DNA of 64,000 bases from Pseudomonas entomophila (GTDB lineage: Bacteria; Pseudomonadota; Gammaproteobacteria; Pseudomonadales; Pseudomonadaceae), in assembly GCF_018417595.1 (NCBI RefSeq), contig NZ_CP070982.1:2996001-3060000 (forward strand), in the 5' to 3' direction. Under the pieces are notes generated by a model, which worked only from the letters and a program-made list of their open reading frames with translations, made no database searches and was not told the DNA's origin. Both the position numbers and the translations under genes were made by a program. Shown here piece by piece: positions 26,534-35,330 of the stretch; the first letter of the stretch is position 1; each line of letters opens with the position of its first letter.

Positions 26534-28588
26534 ATGTCCGCCGCCCCTACCCTGCAAAGTTTCATCGCCGGCCGCTGGCTCGGCCAGCACGGCGCCCAGG
26601 CCCTGCGCAGCGCCCTTGACGGCCATGTCCTGGCCTACAGCCACGAAGAACGCCCGGACTTCGCCGAGGCCGTTGACTTCGCCCGGGCCCAAGGCCTACG
26701 GCAATTGCTGGCGATGGACTTCCAGCAACGCGCCGCCAGGCTCAAGGCCCTGGCGCTGTACCTGGCCGAGCGCAAGGAACAGCTCTACGCCCTGTCCCAC
26801 CACAGCGGCGCCACCCGCGCCGACAGCTGGATCGATATCGAGGGCGGCAATGCCACGTTGTTCGCCTATGCGAGCATGGGCCGGCGCGAACTGCCGTCCG
26901 GCAACCTGGTGCATGAAGGCCCGGCGATCCCGCTGGGCAAGAACGGGCACTTCGCCGGCAGCCACATCCTGGTGCCGCGCGCCGGTGTGGCCGTGCATAT
27001 CAACGCCTTCAACTTCCCGATCTGGGGCATGCTGGAGAAGTTCGCCCCGACTTTCCTTGCCGGCATGCCGTGCATCGTCAAGCCTGCCACCTCGACCAGC
27101 TACCTCACCGAAGCCGTGGTGCGCCTGATGAATGAATCGGGCCTGCTGCCGGCTGGCAGCTTGCAACTGGTGATCGGCAGCGCCGGCGACCTGCTCGACC
27201 GCCTGCAAGGCCAGGACGTGGTGACCTTCACCGGCTCCGCCGACACGGCCGCGAAATTGCGCGTCACCCCGAACCTGGTGCGCCACTCGGTACCATTCAC
27301 CGCCGAGGCCGACTCGCTCAACTGCGCCATCCTCGGCCCGGACGTCAGCCCCGACAGCGAGGAGTTCGAGCTGTACATCAAGGAGGTGGCGCGGGAGATG
27401 ACCACCAAGGCCGGGCAGAAATGCACGGCGATCCGCCGCGCCATTGTCCCGGCCAGGCACATCGATGCGGTGGCCACACGCCTGCGCGAACGCCTGCGCA
27501 AGGTGGTGGTCGGCGACCCGTCGGTGGAAGGCGTGCGCATGGGCGCGTTGGCGTCCCACGACCAGCAGCGCGATGTCGCCGAGCGGGTGCGAATGCTGCT
27601 GGAAAGTTGCGATCAACTGCTGGGCGCCAGTGACGGTTTCAACCCGGTCGGCGATGGCGTGGCCGAAGGCGCCTTCTTCGCCCCGACCCTGCTGCTGGCC
27701 CGCGACCCGCACGCCGAGGGTGGCGCCCACGACATCGAGGCGTTCGGCCCGGTGAGCACGTTGATGGCCTATGACGACCTCGACGAGGCGCTGGCCCTGG
27801 CCGCCCGGGGCAAGGGCAGCCTGGTGGCGTCGCTGGTCACCGCCGACCGCGCCGTGGCGGCCAAGGCCATCCCGGTGGCGGCGGCCTGGCATGGGCGGCT
27901 GCTGGTGCTCGACAGCGAGGCGGCCAAGGAGTCCACCGGGCATGGCTCGCCGTTACCACAACTCAAGCACGGCGGGCCCGGCCGCGCAGGCGGCGGCGAG
28001 GAGCTGGGCGGTTTGCGCGCGGTCAAGCATTACCTGCAGCGCGCTGCAGTCCAGGGCTCGCCGAGCATGCTGATGGCGGTAACCGGCGAATACGTGCGTG
28101 GCGCCGAAGTGATAGAGACCGAAGTGCACCCGTTCCGCCGTTACTTCGACGACCTGCGCATTGGCGAGTCGCTACTCACCCACCGGCGCACTGTGACCGA
28201 AGCCGACCTGGTCAACTTCGGTTGCCTGTCGGGTGATCATTTCTATATGCACTTCGACGAGATCGCGGCGAAGCAGTCGCAGTTCGGCAAGCGCATTGCC
28301 CACGGCTACTTCGTGTTGTCGGCGGCGGCCGGGTTGTTCGTCTCTCCGGGCGAAGGGCCGGTGCTGGCCAACTACGGGCTCGACACCCTGCGCTTCATTA
28401 CGCCGGTCGGGATCGGCGACACGATTCAGGCACGGCTGACCTGCAAGCGCCGCATCGACCAGGGCAAGACCAGCCCGCAGGGGCAGCCGCAAGGGGTGGT
28501 GGCGTGGGATGTGGAGGTGACCAACCAGCTGGGTGAGCTGGTGGCCAGCTATGACATTCTGACGTTGGTGCTCAAGCGGCCCGAGTAA
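26534..28588 (+). CDS. paaZ: Bifunctional oxepin-CoA hydrolase / semialdehyde dehydrogenase PaaZ (PaaN)
   Basis: A 684-residue fusion. An aldehyde dehydrogenase domain (about 1-520) has E258 in FTAEADS and nucleophile C297 in GQKCTA. A MaoC-type hydratase domain (about 535-684) has D568 and H573 in the [10 protein letters not shown] segment. It opens the oxepin-CoA ring and oxidises the resulting aldehyde to 3-oxo-5,6-dehydrosuberyl-CoA. It is the last gene of the catabolon here, 25 bp after paaM, with AGGAG before the ATG. Confidence 0.94.
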   Translation: MSAAPTLQSFIAGRWLGQHGAQALRSALDGHVLAYSHEERPDFAEAVDFARAQGLRQLLAMDFQQRAARLKALALYLAERKEQLYALSHHSGATRADSWIDIEGGNATLFAYASMGRRELPSGNLVHEGPAIPLGKNGHFAGSHILVPRAGVAVHINAFNFPIWGMLEKFAPTFLAGMPCIVKPATSTSYLTEAVVRLMNESGLLPAGSLQLVIGSAGDLLDRLQGQDVVTFTGSADTAAKLRVTPNLVRHSVPFTAEADSLNCAILGPDVSPDSEEFELYIKEVAREMTTKAGQKCTAIRRAIVPARHIDAVATRLRERLRKVVVGDPSVEGVRMGALASHDQQRDVAERVRMLLESCDQLLGASDGFNPVGDGVAEGAFFAPTLLLARDPHAEGGAHDIEAFGPVSTLMAYDDLDEALALAARGKGSLVASLVTADRAVAAKAIPVAAAWHGRLLVLDSEAAKESTGHGSPLPQLKHGGPGRAGGGEELGGLRAVKHYLQRAAVQGSPSMLMAVTGEYVRGAEVIETEVHPFRRYFDDLRIGESLLTHRRTVTEADLVNFGCLSGDHFYMHFDEIAAKQSQFGKRIAHGYFVLSAAAGLFVSPGEGPVLANYGLDTLRFITPVGIGDTIQARLTCKRRIDQGKTSPQGQPQGVVAWDVEVTNQLGELVASYDILTLVLKRPE

Positions 28589-28609
28589 GGATTTCTCGTT
28601 TGGCACAGT

Positions 28610-28724
28610 CCCTGTAGGCACGTACCGCGAAAGGGCTGCGCAGCGGCCCCAGGATTTCAGCCTTCAGCAAAGATCGCAGGGGGCCGCTTTGCGGCCCGTT
28701 CGCGGCACAAGGCCGCCCCTACAG
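28610..28724. repeat. REP-like inverted repeat between paaZ and the KfrA-like gene
   Basis: A palindrome beginning CTGTAGGCACGTACCGCGAA and ending GCACAAGGCCGCCCCTACAG, related to the element at 23189. The stop codon of the converging KfrA-like gene (TAG at 28719-28721) is part of it. It probably serves as a two-way transcription end. Confidence 0.82.
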
Positions 28725-29498
28725 AGGAGTGCGCGCCGCCAGTCGCGCCAGCTGCCGGTCCTGCTCGGCACAGCGTTCACGTTCCGCCTCCAGTTGCCGG
28801 CGTATCTCCTCGCTCGCTCCCTGGGCCTGGCCAAGGATGGCGCGCAAGCCTTGCACCTGGGCATCGCGTTGCTCCAGTTGTTCACCCATCATCTTGCGCT
28901 CCGACTGCGCCTGGCGTTGCTCGGCCTGCAATCGCTCATTGTCGCGGTGCAGCCGAGTCAATTCTTCCTGGCGCGCGCTCATGCCCAATTGAACGGTCTG
29001 CAACTGCCCCTGCAACTGGCGAACCTGAGTCTCATGGCGGCGCTGGTCCTGTTCGCGTTGCTCTCGGTTGCTGGCACGCAAATGCTCGATGTCTTCATGG
29101 GCCTGGCGGTGCTTCTCTTCCAATGAGCGGACTTGTTGTTCCTTGTCCGTCAGGCGCACCTGCAGTTCACTCAAGGCCTGCCGGGCCAGCTGCAGTTGCG
29201 ACTGCAGCGCCCGGCGCTGGTTGTCCACCTCGGCCTGGGCGGCATCGATGCGTGCCTGCCCCTCCTCTTGCAATTGTGTCGCCAGTTGTTCCACCAACTT
29301 GGCCAACGGTTCGCTGAGGCTGGCCATGCCGTTGAAGCTTACGGGTTCCAGCTCTTTCAGATAACGATGAATCGTGGTTTTCGAGCCGGTATTGCCCAAT
29401 TCGATACGTACTGCATCGATACTCGGATGCACGCCCCGGGCAATCAACAATTGCCGCGCACGCTGCACTGCTGCCTTGTCGATTCCGGTCCTGGCCAT
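28719..29498 (-). CDS. KfrA-type DNA-binding coiled-coil protein
   Basis: A 259-residue protein. A KfrA_N-like helix-turn-helix domain occupies about 1-60 (AVQRARQLLIARGVHPSIDA, then TIHRYLKEL). A long charged heptad coiled coil follows from about 75 to 255. Plasmid KfrA proteins bind their own promoter and form filaments; chromosomal Pseudomonas relatives are poorly studied. ATG 29498 removes 26 basic upstream residues that overlap the operator. The final codons run into the REP element. Confidence 0.85.
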   Translation of the reverse strand: MARTGIDKAAVQRARQLLIARGVHPSIDAVRIELGNTGSKTTIHRYLKELEPVSFNGMASLSEPLAKLVEQLATQLQEEGQARIDAAQAEVDNQRRALQSQLQLARQALSELQVRLTDKEQQVRSLEEKHRQAHEDIEHLRASNREQREQDQRRHETQVRQLQGQLQTVQLGMSARQEELTRLHRDNERLQAEQRQAQSERKMMGEQLEQRDAQVQGLRAILGQAQGASEEIRRQLEAERERCAEQDRQLARLAARTPL

Positions 29499-29515
29499 GT
29501 TCGCTCCCGAAGTTT

Positions 29516-29534
29516 CGTACCGTGGTACGTACCA
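29516..29534. promoter_or_regulatory. Overlapping palindromes, candidate KfrA-like operator
   Basis: CGTACC-GT-GGTACG (29516-29529) overlaps the perfect 12-mer TGGTACGTACCA (29523-29534), giving three interleaved GGTAC/GTACC half-sites. They lie 18 bp upstream of the KfrA-like start, which suggests autoregulation. Confidence 0.55.
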
Positions 29535-29572
29535 TGTAATTACGCGAATTCTGCACCTGTAACGACGGGATT

Positions 29573-30115
29573 TCAAGGCGCCGCAGGCGTGCCCCTCACC
29601 TCGCCGCGTTGCAGGCTACCCACGGTGTTGCCCATGGCATCCCGTGCGTCCAGGTCTGCGCCGCGCGCCTGCAGGGCCTGCAGCACTTCGGTGCGCTGGA
29701 ACAGCGCGGCGTACATCGCCGCCGTCTGCCCGGAGGCGTTGTGCTGGTCTGGGCTGCAGGGGGCGTCGATCAGGCGCCGGGCGATACGCACCTCGCCCTT
29801 GAAGATCGCTCCCATCAGGGCCGTGTTGCCGCGCAGATCCTGCACGCAAGGGTCGGCACCGGCCGCCAGCAGTTGCTCGACGGTTTCGCCCTGGCCGTGA
29901 TAGGCCGCCAGGATCAGGCCGGTGTAGCCCTTCGCATCACGCACGTTCAGGTCGAACCCGGCCTCGATGAATGTCCGCAGCATGGCCTGATCGCCGCGTC
30001 GCGACGCATCGAAAAAGTAGTCGCGCAAGCGCTGCTCGACGGCCAAGCCCTGCGCATCAGCCTGAGCAGTCATCGTCGTCAGCCCGACCAGAGCCGCAAG
30101 AAACCATGCCCGCAT
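29573..30115 (-). CDS. ankB: Periplasmic ankyrin-repeat protein AnkB
   Basis: A 180-residue protein with a signal peptide (cleaved near TAQADA) and about four ankyrin repeats (KGYTGLILAAYHGQGETVEQLL, about 65-165). In P. aeruginosa an ankyrin protein encoded beside katB supports periplasmic catalase activity, and the same order is seen here. GGAGGA lies 6 bp before ATG 30115. A REP element separates it from katB, which may lower its expression relative to katB. Confidence 0.88.
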   Translation of the reverse strand: MRAWFLAALVGLTTMTAQADAQGLAVEQRLRDYFFDASRRGDQAMLRTFIEAGFDLNVRDAKGYTGLILAAYHGQGETVEQLLAAGADPCVQDLRGNTALMGAIFKGEVRIARRLIDAPCSPDQHNASGQTAAMYAALFQRTEVLQALQARGADLDARDAMGNTVGSLQRGEVRGTPAAP

Positions 30116-30168
30116 GGTGGTCTCCTCCAATGGAACAGAACATAACTGATTGATTTGGCGCGGCCTTT

Positions 30169-30252
30169 GTAGGAGCGGCTTCAGTCGCGATCATCCGCGA
30201 AGCGGGTATCAGACACCGCGTCGCCTGCATCGCGGGTGAAGCCGCTCCTACG
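30169..30252. repeat. REP-like inverted repeat between katB and ankB
   Basis: GTAGGAGCGGCTTCAGTCGC pairs with GCGGGTGAAGCCGCTCCTAC across about 84 bp. It lies inside the katB-ankB unit, where such elements usually attenuate or stabilise transcripts. Confidence 0.85.
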
Positions 30253-30255
30253 TCA

Positions 30256-31797
30256 TCAGTCCTGCAGCTTCGCCGCCAACTGCTGGACCCGTTTCAGGTC
30301 GGCTTTGGCCACCTTGGCCAGGCCCGTGCCGTAATCGCTGTCGGCCTTGTAGAAGAACGACAGCATGATGTAGCGGCTCTCCTCGTCCGCAGTCGCCAGT
30401 GCCGCGCCCAGGCTGTTGATCAGGTCGGCCTGGTCCTTCTTGCCGTACGAACGGAACAGTTCGCCGGTCTGCTTGAAGTTCTGCTCGCGCTGGATCTTCG
30501 CCTGCTGGGTACTGCCGCTGAGCGGGGTCGCGACGTAGCGGGCGCTGGCCTGCTCATCCCGCGGCTGGCGGCGGCTCGGTTGATAGTTCACGCCACTGTC
30601 GGTGCGGCCGGCGTTCATCGCGCCATCCTGGTTGATGCTGTTCACCTCGGCGCGCGGACGGTTGACCGGCAGGCTCAGGCCATTGGCGCCGATCCGGTAC
30701 ATCTGGGTGTCGGCGTAGGCGAACAGACGGCCTTGCAGCAGGCGGTCCTCGGACGGCTCGATGCCCGGCACCAGGTTCGACGGCGCCATGGCGACCTGTT
30801 CGGTCTCCTGGAAGAAGTTGTCGACGTTGCGGTCGAGCACCATCTGGCCGATCTTGCGCTCGGGCACGCCGGGCCAGATCTTGGTGGCGTCCAGCGGGTC
30901 GAAGTCAAACTTTGCCAGTTCTTCAGGCTTGAGCACCTGGATATACAGGTCCCATTTCGGGAAGTTGCCCTTGCCGATCGCGCTGACCAGGTCGTGGGTC
31001 ATGTGGCTGTAGTCGCGGCCCTGAACTTGCTCGACCTGTTTCGGGTCGAGGTTCTTCTGCCCTTGCAGGCTCTTCCAGTGGAATTTCACGTAGTGCGTCT
31101 CGCCCTTGGCGTTGACCAGCTTGTAGGCGTGCACGCTGTTGCCGTCCATCTCGCGGTAGCTGGCCGGGGTGCCTTCGTTGGAATACAGCAGGGTCAGGGT
31201 GCGGGTGGCTTCGGGTACATGAGAGAAGAAGTCGAAGCGGCGCGAATCGTCGTCGAGGTTGCTGCGCGGATCGGGCTTGAAGGCGTGGACCATGTCCGGG
31301 AACTTGATCGCGTCACGGATGAAGAAGGTCGGGAAGTTGTTGCCGACCAGGTCCCAGTTGCCATCGGCGGTGTAGAACTTGGTGGCGAAGCCGCGCGGGT
31401 CGCGCAGGGTTTCGGGGGAGTGGTTGCCATGCACCACCGAGGAGAAGCGCACGAACACCGGGGTCTTTTCGCCGGGGCGGAATACCTTGGCCATGCTCAG
31501 GTCGCTGATGTCGGCGCTGGCGGTGAACTGGCCGTGGGCACCGGTGCCGCGGGCATGCACCACGCGCTCGGGGATGCGCTCGCGGTCGAAGCGCTGCAGC
31601 TTTTGCAGCAGTTGCACATCCTGCAACAGCACCGAACCGTTGGGGCCGGCGGTCTGCGAGTTCTGGTTGTCGCCCACCGGGGCGCCATTGTCGCGGGTCA
31701 GGGTGGCGGCCTGCACGGACATCGACAGCAGGCTGGTGGCGAGGCTGGCCGCTACCAGCAGGCGGCCGGGCTGGAACAGCTTGAGGGAAGGGATCAT
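30256..31797 (-). CDS. katB: Periplasmic catalase KatB
   Basis: A 513-residue monofunctional heme catalase with an N-terminal signal peptide ending SMSVQAA. The distal histidine is in ERVVHARGTG (about residue 83), the distal asparagine in VGNNFPTFFIRD (about 155), and the proximal heme tyrosine in RLFAYADTQMYR (about 365). The length equals P. aeruginosa KatB. It decomposes hydrogen peroxide in the periplasm and is followed by ankB. TGATAC-TCC-GTATCA upstream (31877) could be a regulatory site. Confidence 0.92.
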   Translation of the reverse strand: MIPSLKLFQPGRLLVAASLATSLLSMSVQAATLTRDNGAPVGDNQNSQTAGPNGSVLLQDVQLLQKLQRFDRERIPERVVHARGTGAHGQFTASADISDLSMAKVFRPGEKTPVFVRFSSVVHGNHSPETLRDPRGFATKFYTADGNWDLVGNNFPTFFIRDAIKFPDMVHAFKPDPRSNLDDDSRRFDFFSHVPEATRTLTLLYSNEGTPASYREMDGNSVHAYKLVNAKGETHYVKFHWKSLQGQKNLDPKQVEQVQGRDYSHMTHDLVSAIGKGNFPKWDLYIQVLKPEELAKFDFDPLDATKIWPGVPERKIGQMVLDRNVDNFFQETEQVAMAPSNLVPGIEPSEDRLLQGRLFAYADTQMYRIGANGLSLPVNRPRAEVNSINQDGAMNAGRTDSGVNYQPSRRQPRDEQASARYVATPLSGSTQQAKIQREQNFKQTGELFRSYGKKDQADLINSLGAALATADEESRYIMLSFFYKADSDYGTGLAKVAKADLKRVQQLAAKLQD

Positions 31798-32079
31798 GAA
31801 TCTACTCCTAATGGCTCTATCAGGCGTCTTTGGTGCGCCTGACAGAGGGTAAGGAAGTGGGTCGTGATCGCTAAATTGATACTCCGTATCAGTTCGATTG
31901 GTAACTTTTATGGCTATGGATATTCGTTTCGGATATATCAGAGTATTCGGCGGGAGGGGCAGCGCCTATCAGATCGAGCGCCGCTGGCGCGGCGCATCGC
32001 GGATAAATCCGCCCCTACAGAGGAAGTTGCGTCGCATGTAGGAGCGGATTCATCCGCGATGCGGCGCGCCAGCGGCGCC
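31798..32079. other. Intergenic region upstream of katB with REP pair
   Basis: This 282-bp gap holds the katB promoter side (AT-rich 31870-31935, with palindrome TGATAC-TCC-GTATCA at 31877-31891) and two inverted REP copies. No gene is visible. Confidence 0.6.
31877..31891. promoter_or_regulatory. Palindrome upstream of katB
   Basis: TGATAC-TCC-GTATCA is a perfect inverted repeat 80 bp upstream of the katB start. It does not match the OxyR spacing and has a 3-bp instead of 27-bp gap relative to the paa operators. The binder is unknown. Confidence 0.35.
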
Positions 32080-32082
32080 CTA
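31970..32082. repeat. REP pair, inverted copies
   Basis: A reverse copy at about 31970-32020 and a forward copy at about 32038-32082 of the GTAGGAGCGGATTCATCCGC unit. The stop codon of the DJ-1/PfpI gene (32080-32082) falls at the outer end of the forward copy. Confidence 0.88.
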
Positions 32083-32769
32083 CCCTCGAAGCAACGCCTC
32101 CACACGTTGCGCCGTGGCCTTGGCCGACTGCGGGTTCTGCCCGGTGACCAGGCGCCCGTCCACCACCACTTTGGAGGTGAACGGCAACAACGCCTTCTCG
32201 TAGCGTGCGCCGCGCTCGCGCATCAACGCCTCGGCGTTGTAAGGCACCTTGCCCGCGACGCCCGCCAGCACTTCCTCTATCCAGGCATAGCCAGTCAGGC
32301 GCCGCCCCTTCACCAGCAGGCTGCCATCGGACAATCGCGTATTGAGCAAGCCACAGAAGCCATGGCACACCGAGGCAACGACGCCACCCTGTTCGTAGAT
32401 CTCGCGGGTCAGGCGCTGCAGGCCCGGGTCGTCCGGAAAATCCCACATCACGGCATGGCCACCGGTGAAATAGATGGCATCGAAGTCTGCCGCCACCAGG
32501 TCTTCAGGCCTGGCGGTGTTGTCCAGCAGCGCCAGGCTGACCGGGTCGTTCAACCAGGCCTTGCCGGTGCCATCGAGCAATGGCCATTTCAGCGAGCGCG
32601 GTTCCAGGGGCGACTTGCCGCCCTTGGGACTGACCAGGCGTTGTTCGTAGCCCTTGGCCGCGAATACCTGCCAGGCATGGGTGAGCTCCCCCAGCCACAG
32701 CCCGGTCGGTTCGTTCGGGTCGGTGTAATGGGCGACGTTGGTGACGACATGCACGATGCGCTTGGTCAT
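32080..32769 (-). CDS. DJ-1/PfpI family protein (Hsp31-like)
   Basis: A 229-residue class I glutamine-amidotransferase-fold protein with the nucleophile elbow SVCHGFCG (C135, H136) and a conserved acidic partner E28. Relatives act as glyoxalase III, deglycase or holdase-type stress proteins on reactive carbonyls. Its promoter has a MerR-type 19-bp spacer. It diverges from the acetoacetate-decarboxylase-family gene. Cytoplasmic; no signal peptide. Confidence 0.85.
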   Translation of the reverse strand: MTKRIVHVVTNVAHYTDPNEPTGLWLGELTHAWQVFAAKGYEQRLVSPKGGKSPLEPRSLKWPLLDGTGKAWLNDPVSLALLDNTARPEDLVAADFDAIYFTGGHAVMWDFPDDPGLQRLTREIYEQGGVVASVCHGFCGLLNTRLSDGSLLVKGRRLTGYAWIEEVLAGVAGKVPYNAEALMRERGARYEKALLPFTSKVVVDGRLVTGQNPQSAKATAQRVEALLRG

Positions 32770-32801
32770 GGAGCCATTCCTGCGGGTGATCGGTACCCCT
32801 G

Positions 32802-32832
32802 ACGTTAGCCTTCAAGTCAACTTCAAGGTCAA
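32802..32832 (-). promoter_or_regulatory. MerR-type promoter of the DJ-1/PfpI gene
   Basis: Read on the minus strand: -35 TTGACC (32832-32827), a 19-bp spacer containing TTGAAG-ttga-CTTGAA, and -10 TAACGT (32807-32802). The long spacer is the hallmark of MerR-family activation. It matches two other promoters nearby. Confidence 0.7.
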
Positions 32833-32859
32833 GCGCAAGGCGACACGCCGAAACGGCGC

Positions 32860-32890
32860 TTGACATTAAAGTTGCGTTGAACGTTAGGGT
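32860..32890 (+). promoter_or_regulatory. MerR-type promoter of the secreted ADC-family gene
   Basis: -35 TTGACA (32860-32865), a 19-bp spacer with TTAAAG-ttgc-GTTGAA, and -10 TAGGGT (32885-32890), about 33 bp upstream of the GTG start. Confidence 0.68.
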
Positions 32891-32922
32891 GATCCCGCAT
32901 TCAACCCTGGAGAGCTCGAACT

Positions 32923-33912
32923 GTGAAACTTGCAACTGTTGCGGCAATGACCGGAATGCTCTTGGCGCCCTGCGCGGGCAGCGCCCTGGCGGACACAGCC
33001 GACACCACGGTGATCGACATCGCCGGCCACCCGGTGCCCGTGCTCAAGGGCGGGCTGTACGACCGCTACCGCTCCAACCCGCCCCTGTCGGTGATCCAGG
33101 CGCAGGCACCGGAGCTGGACCTGAGCTGGTTCAAGACCTTGCCCAAGACCAAGGTCGATATCGGCTTCACGTCCTACTCGCCGAACTTCTACTACCGCAA
33201 CAGCCGGGTCACCGCGGTGTACACCGCCGACCTCGAGCGCCTGCGCGCCCTGATGCCGGCCAAGGTGCTGGAGCAGGTGCAGCCGCTGCAGGTGTGGCCT
33301 GGGCGCGGCCTGGTGGCGTTCACCGCCTACACCTACGACTACTGCGACAACGACAGCTACAACGAGGTCGCCCTGTCGATCATCACCAACCAGCCGGGCA
33401 AGGCGAACCTCGGCCCCATCACCTTGATCGGGCAGTCGATGTCGAAGGACTTCTGGGGCTATGTGCTGAAGCTGCCGGTGAACACCGAGCTGGCCCGGGT
33501 GCGTGGCGTGGTCGGCTACAACCTGCCGAAATGGCTGACGGGCATCGACCGCCATGAAGATGCTGGCACGGTGACCTACGACATCGTCGACAACCAGACC
33601 GGCAAGGTGGATGTGGTGTTCAAGGCGAACAAGCTCGACGAGGTGTCCGACGACGTCGGCATGGTCACCAACAGCTTCACCAACCTCGACCACGCCGGCC
33701 AGTTGACCTACGGCTACGCCACGTCCCGGCAGACCCGCCATGCCAGCAGCACGAACGCGGATTCGGTACAGATGCAGTTGGGCGATGGCAGCCTGGCGAG
33801 CTACATCCGCTCGCTGGGCCTGGGCAAGATGGTCAAGTACGAGTACGTGCCGGCATTCCAGAGCGCGCTCTACGCGCCCAAGCCACTGGCATTGCTGGGC
33901 AAGGGCAACTGA
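32923..33912 (+). CDS. Secreted acetoacetate-decarboxylase-family protein
   Basis: A 329-residue protein with a signal peptide (cleaved about after GSALA) and an acetoacetate decarboxylase-like fold (LMPAKVLEQVQPLQVWPGRGLVAFTAY region, about 105-140). Family members include decarboxylases and aldolase- or dehydratase-like enzymes that use a lysine. I cannot assign the reactive lysine with certainty here. It starts with GTG, with GGAG about 10 bp upstream. It is probably coregulated with its neighbours by the MerR protein. Confidence 0.72.
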   Translation: MKLATVAAMTGMLLAPCAGSALADTADTTVIDIAGHPVPVLKGGLYDRYRSNPPLSVIQAQAPELDLSWFKTLPKTKVDIGFTSYSPNFYYRNSRVTAVYTADLERLRALMPAKVLEQVQPLQVWPGRGLVAFTAYTYDYCDNDSYNEVALSIITNQPGKANLGPITLIGQSMSKDFWGYVLKLPVNTELARVRGVVGYNLPKWLTGIDRHEDAGTVTYDIVDNQTGKVDVVFKANKLDEVSDDVGMVTNSFTNLDHAGQLTYGYATSRQTRHASSTNADSVQMQLGDGSLASYIRSLGLGKMVKYEYVPAFQSALYAPKPLALLGKGN

Positions 33913-33921
33913 GGCGCCGGC

Positions 33922-34356
33922 TCAGTTGCCGCCGCCAGCCTTGCTCGCGGCGAGGTCCTCGCGCAGGCGGTCCAGCACCCGCTGGGTGTTGTCCACGCAC
34001 TGCATGCCTTCGGGCTTGCTCTCGATGCCGTCGATCACCAGCAGCAACTGCGCCTTGTTGCGTGCCAGGCGCTGCTGCAACAGGTCGATCTCCTCGACCT
34101 TGCGCTTGAGCCCGTCGAGCAGTTCGCCATGCTGCCAGCCGCTGGCGTTCACCGGCAGCAACTGGCGGATTTCTTCCAGGGAAAAGCCCGCCGCCTGGGC
34201 GCTGGTGATCATTTCCAGCACCCACACCGCATCGTCGGTGTAGTCACGGTAGCCATTGGCCTTGCGCCCGACCGTGCGGATCAGCCCGCTGGCCTCGTAG
34301 AAACGGATTCGCGAAGGCGCAAGACCGGTAATTTTTGCAAGCTCTCCTATTCTCAT
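33922..34356 (-). CDS. MerR-family transcriptional regulator
   Basis: A 144-residue MerR protein: winged HTH (about 1-70, IGELAKITGLAPSRIRFYE) and a C-terminal dimerisation helix (about 75-125). It has a single cysteine, C120, beyond the helix and no metal-binding cysteine set. That fits the aldehyde- or redox-responsive NmlR/AdhR-like part of the family more than metal sensors. It diverges from the hydrolase gene, whose promoter shows the matching dyad TTAAAG-N4-CTTTAA. GAGG precedes ATG 34356. Confidence 0.88.
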   Translation of the reverse strand: MRIGELAKITGLAPSRIRFYEASGLIRTVGRKANGYRDYTDDAVWVLEMITSAQAAGFSLEEIRQLLPVNASGWQHGELLDGLKRKVEEIDLLQQRLARNKAQLLLVIDGIESKPEGMQCVDNTQRVLDRLREDLAASKAGGGN

Positions 34357-34375
34357 CTGGCACCTCGAAAACGCG

Positions 34376-34406
34376 TTGACCTTAAAGCGCACTTTAATCC
34401 TACAGT
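34376..34406 (+). promoter_or_regulatory. MerR-type promoter of the hydrolase gene
   Basis: -35 TTGACC (34376-34381), a 19-bp spacer containing the perfect dyad TTAAAG-cgca-CTTTAA, and -10 TACAGT (34401-34406). It lies between the divergent MerR and hydrolase genes. Confidence 0.75.
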
Positions 34407-34471
34407 GGCGGCGTGGCCAAGTGGCCCCGCACCACATGTGCAATCCTCAGACCTCGAACAGGAGAAGCGAA

Positions 34472-35302
34472 ATGGGATACGTCACGACCAAAGAAGGTGT
34501 CGAGATCTTCTACAAAGACTGGGGCCCCCGCGATGCCCAGGTCATCTTCTTCCACCATGGCTGGCCGTTGAGCGCCGACGACTGGGATGCGCAGATGCTG
34601 TTCTTCCTGGCCCACGGGTATCGGGTCGTCGCCCATGACCGCCGTGGGCACGGGCGCTCCAGCCAGGTGTGGAACGGCCACGACATGGACCACTACGCCG
34701 ATGACGTGGCCGCGGTGGTGCAACACCTGGGCGTTCAGGGCGCCATCCACGTGGGGCACTCGACCGGTGGCGGCGAGGTCATCCACTACATTGCCCGGCA
34801 CACCGAAGACCCGGTCAGGAAAGCCGCCATCATCAGCGCCGTCCCGCCGATCATGGTGAAAACCGCCAGCAACCCAGGCGGGCTCGACAAGTCGGTGTTC
34901 GATGGCCTGCAGGCCCAGCTCAAGGCCAACCGGGCGCAGTTCTACCACGATATCCCGGCCGGCCCGTTCTACGGTTACAACCGCCCCGGCGCCAAGGCGG
35001 ACCAGGGCGTGGTGCTCAACTGGTGGCGCCAGGGCATGATGGGCTGCGCCATTGCCCACTATGACGGCATCGTCGCCTTCTCCCAGACCGACTTCACCGA
35101 AAGCCTGAAGAAAGTGACGATCCCGGTGCTGGTGATGCACGGTGACGATGACCAGATCGTGCCTTACGAGAACTCGGGGCCGCTGTCCGCCAAGTTGCTG
35201 CCCAACGGGACGCTGAAGACCTACGCCGGCTTCCCCCATGGGATGCCCACCACCAACGCCGACGTGATCAACGCCGACCTGCTGGCGTTCATCCGCAGCT
35301 GA
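34472..35302 (+). CDS. Alpha/beta hydrolase, non-heme haloperoxidase type
   Basis: A 276-residue alpha/beta hydrolase with nucleophile S97 in GHSTGG, acid D226/D227 in HGDDDQIVP and H256 in FPHGM, plus the FFHHGWPLS oxyanion region near 27-35. This group is called non-heme chloroperoxidase or perhydrolase, but many members are esterases or lactonases. AGGAGA lies 7 bp before ATG 34472. The MerR-controlled promoter suggests induction by reactive or toxic small molecules. Confidence 0.88.
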   Translation: MGYVTTKEGVEIFYKDWGPRDAQVIFFHHGWPLSADDWDAQMLFFLAHGYRVVAHDRRGHGRSSQVWNGHDMDHYADDVAAVVQHLGVQGAIHVGHSTGGGEVIHYIARHTEDPVRKAAIISAVPPIMVKTASNPGGLDKSVFDGLQAQLKANRAQFYHDIPAGPFYGYNRPGAKADQGVVLNWWRQGMMGCAIAHYDGIVAFSQTDFTESLKKVTIPVLVMHGDDDQIVPYENSGPLSAKLLPNGTLKTYAGFPHGMPTTNADVINADLLAFIRS

Positions 35303-35309
35303 AAGGCTT

Positions 35310-35330
35310 GGGGCGGGCGCTGCTCGCCCC
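35310..35330. terminator. Hairpin between convergent hydrolase and DyP genes
   Basis: GGGGCG-g-GC-gct-GC-t-CGCCCC forms a short stable stem in the 27-bp gap between two converging genes. There is no clear T-run, so it is only a candidate two-way terminator. Confidence 0.4.

Noticed and set aside
31877..31891. TGATAC-TCC-GTATCA upstream of katB as an OxyR or PaaX site
   Set aside because: OxyR needs four ATAG-type elements at 10-bp spacing, and the paa operators use a 27-bp gap; kept only as an unassigned palindrome.
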